From NCBI GenBank assembly GCA_009823395.1, contig CM020514.1, forward strand, positions 5,425,966-5,489,965: a stretch of DNA of 64,000 nucleotides. Reading direction: 5' to 3'. The first letter of the stretch is position 1. Each line of letters opens with the position of its first letter. Below the pieces are notes generated by a model. The model was not told the DNA's origin. It saw nothing but the letters and a program-made list of their open reading frames with translations, and searched no databases. The position numbers were made by a program, and so were the translations under genes. Source of the stretch: Thamnaconus septentrionalis. Its lineage: Eukaryota; Chordata; Actinopteri; Tetraodontiformes; Monacanthidae. Shown one piece after another: positions 58,085-64,000 of the stretch.

Positions 58085-58532
58085 GGCGCCGCTTCCGATC
58101 TTAGCTGCCGCGTCGTGACCCGCCTGCTAACTTTTGATCCCCGAATTAGCCGACGTAACCGCCATCTGTGCCCCCCGTAACTGGGGCTTGGCGTCTTTGT
58201 GAGACGGAGCGGACCTGTGGGTTTTGGGCCGGATTTCTGCGAGATATGAAGAAATTGCTCGGTCAATAGTGCATCTCTGTGTCAAACACTTAATCAGAGG
58301 CTTTTAAATCTCCTTATTGAGCAAATTAAATATATGCTGATTTAGCTTGTAGATCTAAGCTAATTAGAATTTAGCACCACCGTCCCTCCCTCTCTGTTCA
58401 GATGATATGGCCTACTTAGAAAAGCTGCTGTCTCGGTGAGAGCCGACCAGGAGTAAACGGTATTTCAAACCGAACGAATCAGCGTAAATTTAGTTGACCT
58501 CCCTTCCCAGAACAATGTTTACTAGCAGGATT
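58085..58532. promoter_or_regulatory. Candidate regulatory stretch
   Basis: CpG-containing DNA to 58260 is followed by a TAAT-rich block (58285-58380) with CTTAATCAGAGGC, AAATTAAATATATGCTGA and AAGCTAATTAGAATTTAGC. Homeodomain-type cores in a repeat-free block suggest enhancer DNA. Not tested. Confidence 0.3.
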
Positions 58533-59240
58533 AAGTCTTCAGTGAAACGACAATTTGCTATAAACATATACATTATGATGGAAAATTGACTTTCCCAGCT
58601 CTTTTGCGTGACTTTTAGCGTTTCTCGCAGCTAACATGTGAGGACAACTTGCCCATTTTGAAATTAGGGTGACCGGACGTCTTGTTTTCCAAGGACATCT
58701 CCTGTTTTCACGTCATGGTTTCTGAGAGGAGGAGGCTTTTAATACTTTATGCATAGTCTCATGCATACTTTAAATATATTGGTATTATAGGGCATGTTTG
58801 AGTAAACTTTCATTTGAGTACCTCATATTTGGCCAAGGTTCCTGGTTTTCAGTAAACAAGATACGGTCACCCCATTCTAGATGGGCTAGCTGTTTGGATT
58901 TGGTTCAACTCTCAACGCCACAAGTTGGTTTGAATATGACAGTAACGCCTCTGCTGACTTAGTTTTTAAATGTAGGTGAGGCATCACTGCATGAGAGCTT
59001 GTTGCCATTTTCCCTGCAAGCTGGCTCTAGCAGTGAACGGCTGGTCGATCACAGGGGAGTGAGATGTCCCAGGGTGGAGAAGGTAGGGAAAGAGGCTGAG
59101 AGAGACAAGTTTGTTTTGTAGGTCCTGTTAAGCCAAGGGTTTTTTTGAGCAGAGTTTGTTGAAAGTAGCCCGCCAAAATGAATTGATTAAATCTGGAGAA
59201 AGCCATCAACTGGCCCGTTTAAGTGCTGAGTAGTCGGACT
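58533..59240 (+). repeat. Dispersed repeat family C, copy 2, split by a MITE
   Basis: Matches 51538-51940 before and after an insert at 58666-58873: TCTTCAGTGAAACGACAATT at the start, then after the insert GAGGCATCACTGCATGAGAGC, and near the end AATTGATTAAATCTGG (about 59181-59196). It contains about 90 bp more than copy 1 after removing the insert. Element type unknown. Confidence 0.5.
58666..58873. mobile_element. MITE with GGGTGACCG ends
   Basis: A 208-bp AT-rich element with perfect 9-bp inverted ends GGGTGACCG (58667-58675) and CGGTCACCC (58864-58872). The subterminal CCGGACGTCTTGTTTTCC is characteristic of a vertebrate dispersed repeat that reads GGGTGACCAGACGTCC. It carries no coding sequence. 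Superfamily uncertain. Confidence 0.65.
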
Positions 59241-61170
59241 GGACTTTGCCCTTGGCTCCTCGAAGATGTTTCATCCTCAAGGCTTTTTCACTTCTGAAAT
59301 ACATTGCCAAGTCACCAAAAAACAAAATTGTCATCGCAGAGCCAACACCTGACTGAAGGTATTGTAATTTTGTCGGGAAAGGTATTATTGACAATTTCTG
59401 TGTTTTTGTTTGTTTGTTTGTTTTTTGTTTGTTTTCTAATAGCGTCAAAGGTCACACCTTTCCAGTCGTGTTTCTCTGGTTGGGGTGAAAATATTTTTCA
59501 GGCCAGATAGGCCGTCATAAGCATTCGCCATTCGGCAAGCAGCAACTATGGCAGGATAATGAGCCTATAGTCTGACTGCTGTGAACAGCAGAAATGTTGT
59601 GCTACTCGGAGAAACCAGCAGTGGTTCACGTTTAAATTTTAATAGAGTACATCAACTGACACTCAAGCTACAGATGAATGAAAGCAAAACAACATGACTT
59701 TTGCGCCACGAGTGGACAAGTTGAGGGACAATCTTTCGAGAGGTCCAGCAACAATTGCTGATGTACATCTTCTACATTCTTCTGGATTAGACAACTCTTG
59801 ACATGTGAGAATGGTTTATTGCGATCGAAGGCCTATATATAGACATTGACACTTTAATTATCATCCAAGGCAACCGTGAAGTTGGCACGTCACACCTGTG
59901 TGAACATAATCATAAAAGCAGATCAGCCATGATGTTTAAACCAACTTATTAGTGATGGCCTTGATGAAGGCAGCAATTTGTTAACCTCTTTCTTTATTAT
60001 TATTCATTATAGTCTCTGTTGTTTTCTTATGAGTGACAAAGAAAAACAACGATACTTCCTCTGTGCCAGGAAAATTATTATTTTTTTTTTAAATAGGTGT
60101 CATTTTTCATTTGCTTCATTGGTCTGAACATGGGACACTGTAGCTAGGTGCATGTCGACTATACCATCGTGTCATATCCAATCTGGGCAAACAACAGTTA
60201 TTCAATTCGTCATTTTGGTTTCCCAGTGTAACCTTTATTCATAATTCAGGTTACCTCAGCTAGCCTGGCATGGAGGACATTAGCATGGCACCTCGGTGAC
60301 TGTTTTCATTCTTCTGCGATCTGAACCCTCCTTAAAGTCTCCCAGCCTACATTTCCACAGCCTTGATTACAACCACTTTGCCATTTAAATATGCAACAGG
60401 TAACATTATCAGCCACTGTGACATAGAACAATGGCATAAAACATTACAAGGCAGACTTTTACAACCTAAAGGGGTTTCATCATTTTATACTGCGCTGCCG
60501 CAATAACCAGGAAAAGTGCGTAAACTTTGCCTTTACGCGGTCACATAAGGTATACGACGAAGCGCGGCTGAGCGTAAAATAACATGCAGGGTAATTAACA
60601 GAGGTTATTGCCGCTGGTGGACCAACGGTGGTGGTGGTGGGGAAAATTGTTGGTTATATCGATGACTAAAAATTTTATGGAGACAGATTTCTCTCTCTGA
60701 GGATGGTGTCAAACTGGAACGGCAGCTGGTAGCAGCACTCAGCTTTCGACACACAGCCTTAATTGCCCTTGATTTTCAATTGACTCAAAACCAATTAGCT
60801 TCCAAATTCCTGGGAAGAGGCTGATCCGAGCTGCTCACAGATGAAGACCAAGATGAAGAGTTGTGACCGGTGTTGGTGGTCTTGCAATCTCAAACAGATT
60901 TTTCAGGCGGTATTATTTTTTTTATGTAAAGTCTTTAACCCTGTAAAGCCTGAGCCATCATAGAATTGTATCTGAAAATTTCATTAATCCCTCTAACAAA
61001 ATTTTTGTTTGGCATTTTGTACAGTGTTTTTGGCAAGCCTTTGCTCACAACAATTTCAAATCTAGACACAAAAATGTAACTAATCTAATTGGCTGATGTG
61101 GGTTCTGCTTCAGACGTTAGCATGGATGATACAGCAACGGTTGTTTCATCAGAACTTGATTGTATAGAGC
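59241..61170. other. Non-coding stretch
   Basis: Unique-looking DNA with GTTT units at 59405-59433, a T-run at 60080-60089 and GGT units at about 60630-60642. A word TAACCCTGTAAAGCCTGA at 60938-60955 recalls a fish dispersed repeat, unassigned. No gene. Confidence 0.45.
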
Positions 61171-61184
61171 TAACCCTAACCCTA
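61171..61184. repeat. Telomere-like TAACCCTAACCCTA
   Basis: Two and a third CCCTAA units; short enough to be chance. Confidence 0.45.
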
Positions 61185-61979
61185 TGGCAAGCGTTCCCTT
61201 AAACACGGCAGTAGCTGAAGTAGCTCATCACTGGCTAATGTGGCGAATGTCATGCAATACCGATTGTTATTGGCATGCGATTAAAAGAAGGTTTTTTGCC
61301 TCCCGTTTGCAATTTCTATGCGGCAGTTCTTTACCTGATGGCTCAGGAAACAGACATGTCAAATGCATACCGGCCTGCAAGTTTTCCAAGAAATGTCTTT
61401 ATTGTCCAGGAAGTCTCATGCAGGAACGGGTGAGAGTCGTGGCGGTGTGTGTCTTCACTGTCACACTTCAATACCGGACACGATGTCTGCCTCCTAAACA
61501 CACCTCCAGAGCAAACACGTAACGAACACCCTCCGCCTCGCCCCATCTGCCTTTCGCGTTGGAACTTTATTACGTGTGGGAAGGCCAAATCCCGACAAAG
61601 CTCTGCTCGGTGAGCCATGCCGACAGTTTCAAATTTCAAATAATCCAGGGCTTGGAAGCAAGTCTGCCGAGAGTCGGCCGCCGCTCAACCGCCGGTGATA
61701 TTAAAGCGATGTCTTATTGCAGGAGGTAATGCTTACCAAAACACACGAGCGCCCCGCCGGGCCCCCAACGAGCTCCCGCCGTGGAAATACAACCGAGTAT
61801 TTCAAAGCGCTTCAAATTCAAGCTGTCAGTCTTTTGCCGCGGAATGTTTGTTAGGGAGAATCCGGCACTATGTCGGTTCTCTTGTGCGGATGTCATTCTT
61901 TCCGTATTGATATGGAGATTGCTGCCGTCGAGCCACCCCGCCCCCACCCCCCAACCCACGGCAACGTTTTTTGAAGAAA
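61185..61979. other. Non-coding stretch
   Basis: A 120-codon plus frame (61160-61522) shows no family. The part 61640-61800 is CpG-containing with GATATTAAAGCGATG. C-rich near 61935-61960. No gene supported. Confidence 0.4.
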
Positions 61980-62690
61980 GGGGCATCATATGTGCGATGC
62001 ACTGGCTCCTCTTGAGAATGAATGGGAGCGACTGTAGTGGTTTCAGCTGGATAGTTTCAATCATGGTAAATGGATTTTCTAAATGCCAAAGTAGCTGCTT
62101 TATAGATTTGGCTTCCCAGAGAGGAGAGCAAACTCATTTAGATGGAATATTGCCGGTGCTGCCGAGGCAGCTCAGCGCGCTGCCCGTGCACACGGAACCG
62201 GGGAGGAAATGTGGATTTCACTCTCTGTCCCCTTTGTGATACATAATGCACTTCTACATCCAATCTCTGACAGATCATTCCCACCGGCGTCTTGATGCAT
62301 CTCAATTACCGTCGGTGTCACTATTTACTTGTGAGACCGCGCTTGCTGACAGCCTCTCATATTTCGGTTTGCCTCCCCTTTCTTTCCCCCCACTGCGCCG
62401 TCAGCTATGCCCCAGAGTGAAAACGCATACGTTGGTATTGCGGGGCATGTTCCGTTAAAAGAAAAAAAAAAAAATAAGACTTGCATGTCGACCTCAATCA
62501 CAAGTGTGGAATTCGGTAATCATCTCCATATATAATGGTTCAGTCTGTCGGGCTTTTGTATGGCTTTGGCTCTCAGAGGCATCCAGTCCAAAGGCGATGT
62601 TTTGCAATGAAATGCTTCTGAAAATAATTAAATAAGAGGATAAAGTATCGCAAGCCCTTGAAAAACATTTGTACAATTACGTGGTGTCCC
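61980..62690. promoter_or_regulatory. Candidate conserved non-coding block
   Basis: Over 600 bp of complex sequence almost free of simple repeats, interrupted only by an A-run at 62461-62474. Words of regulatory type include ATGATACATAATGCAC-like DNA near 62240, CATCTCAATTACCG, TGATGCAT and AAAATAATTAAATAAG. Open frames present have no family. Likely regulatory or simply unique; conservation testing would decide. Confidence 0.3.
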
Positions 62691-63106
62691 ATGTTGACAG
62701 AGGCTCTGTGCTCTTCCGTTCAATGTCTTGCACGGCTGTTTTTGTGTGTATACAGTTTTGCAGTGACCCTGCGCCACATGCTAAAGACGAGTTCCTTCGC
62801 GAGGGCCTGGAGGTGAATTCTTTCAGGTGAAGGACTGCTTCTATTCTACCAACTGGGATGTCTCTCAGGACCCGGAGGTTTTCCTCGGCAGCCGTCCATT
62901 AAAGTTTTGCATGAGACTTTGCCGTCGACTTTCCATTTGTCTATTTTTGCAGTGTTTACACAGGTCACTGTCTTTTGAGATTTGGAAAGAAAAAAACCCC
63001 CGCAGGTTTCAAGGTTCATTCTTCATTCCTCCCCTTTTAATAGTTACCTGAAGAGTGCTTTCCTCTGTGAGCTGACTGCTGTGAGTGGATGCAAATATGG
63101 CAATGC
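62691..63106. other. Non-coding stretch
   Basis: Unique-looking DNA; a 74-codon frame at 62827-63051 has no recognised domain. Confidence 0.45.
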
Positions 63107-63517
63107 TTAAAGGTCCAGCTTAATAATACTAGCTTAATATACCGCCCATATATACATTAATATAGGTGTACACTCGCAGTACAAAAAAAGTCATTAGGTT
63201 TTTCTACTCATACGGCTGTTTTTATTTATATATTAGAATATGCATAGAGCAAGGGTCTTGCTCCCAGTTAGCTGCTAGCTGCTAGCTAACTTGCTCTGCC
63301 GTGTTTCTAAGGAAGCCTGGTGTGGACAATCCAGGCCTACGCTCGAAACTTTTCGATGTAGGGTGAACGCTCACGTCCTCAAATAAACCAATGGGGAAGA
63401 AGGTGGACGAGGTATCCAGGTTTTTGTGCGCAGGCCACTGTATGTAGCTTACTGGCAAGCTCGGGAGGGGCGGGAGATGAGTGAAAGTGTGCTGCAATCT
63501 AAAATGTAACCTTTTTT
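63107..63517 (-). mobile_element. TTAA MITE, copy 3
   Basis: Reverse orientation to copies 1 and 2. Its outer end TTAAAGGTCCAGC lies at 63107-63119; internal words GTTTCTAAGGAAGCCTGGTG, TGGACAATCCAGG and TTGCAGCACACTTTCACTCA-type DNA (in reverse complement) match the family, and it ends near CTGCAATCTAAAATGTAACC. The second TTAA end is missing. Confidence 0.7.
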
Positions 63518-64000
63518 TGCAAGCCTCTTTCACCGAGAGTTCCATCAAGGCTGACTTGTTCATTCAGACACTCACTCCCCTTCTTTGCCTCCTCAGATAG
63601 TGGCCGCCCCGTCGTAAAAGAAGAGGCCACTGGCAACGTTCGAAACAAATGCGACAATGTTTCTCATAGTTACTCGCGCTTCAGGCATTCATTAGAGTGT
63701 TTGAAAATCCTCCCTAAAAATTCTAACCTGTTCATTTATACTGTTACAAACAACTTGCTGTGTCAATAATTTTTCCTGCTGCTAGATATTTTGCGTGTTT
63801 GTTTGCACAGGTCACAAATCAAATGTTCCATATGGCAGTTGTGTTCCCCCTGAAATAGTCCTGCATGATTTCCAGGAACTATTTAAAAATCCTTCAGCAG
63901 TGCAGGCTGTTGAGTTGGCTGCCATGCTGCGCCAACGCCATGTTCTGATATTAGCCCAATAAATGTGTCGCTTGGATGAATCTCTGACATGCACTGTTAC
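63518..64000. other. Non-coding stretch to window end
   Basis: Unique-looking DNA with short frames only. No gene or repeat recognised. Confidence 0.45.

Overview
This is vertebrate nuclear DNA, most likely from a percomorph ray-finned fish. The basis is repeat content: tRNA-headed V-SINEs with an L2-type tail, L2/jockey-like LINE remains, a Tc1-like transposase remnant, short TTAA-flanked and hAT-like inverted-repeat elements, and abundant CA, CT, CTT and TA microsatellites. The species cannot be named from sequence alone.

I find no protein-coding gene I can defend, and no rRNA, tRNA, snRNA or CRISPR array. Every open frame is short, and most open frames are microsatellites, poly(A)/poly(T) runs or repeat consensus read through. 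The only frames with recognisable protein similarity are dead transposon remnants: a reverse transcriptase on the minus strand at 1-920, a LINE C-terminus at 12700-13320, and a Tc1-like transposase on the minus strand at 48740-49240. The window therefore reads as intergenic or long-intron DNA.

Layout. 1-12 kb: LINE remnant, a CpG-rich tract near 1.2-1.5 kb, one LTR-like repeat, a CTT tract beside a 141-bp TA tract (7.34-7.8 kb), and V-SINE fragments. 12-16 kb: a CpG-rich segment with paired forkhead-like sites, a 5'-truncated LINE, a palindromic set of AGGTCA half-sites and a small MITE. 16-29 kb: largely unique DNA with microsatellites. 29-36.4 kb: hAT-like remnants, three pieces of an LTR-like repeat family, a 294-bp polypyrimidine tract and a CpG-rich segment resembling a promoter or first exon. 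37-46 kb: a complete V-SINE with target-site duplication, several candidate regulatory elements, a short coding-like frame at 42.5 kb and a TTAA MITE. 46-64 kb: Tc1-like remnant, a degenerate V-SINE, a hAT-like element split by a V-SINE, two further TTAA MITEs (one carrying a 25-bp-arm palindrome), and a pair of related dispersed repeats, one split by another MITE.

Between the repeats lie complex stretches rich in homeodomain-, POU- and E-box-like motifs. They look like conserved non-coding DNA near a developmental gene, but conservation cannot be tested here. No new biological system is evident. The best leads are the nested insertions, the long palindrome, the two CpG-rich candidate promoters, and the possible exon at 42.5 kb.
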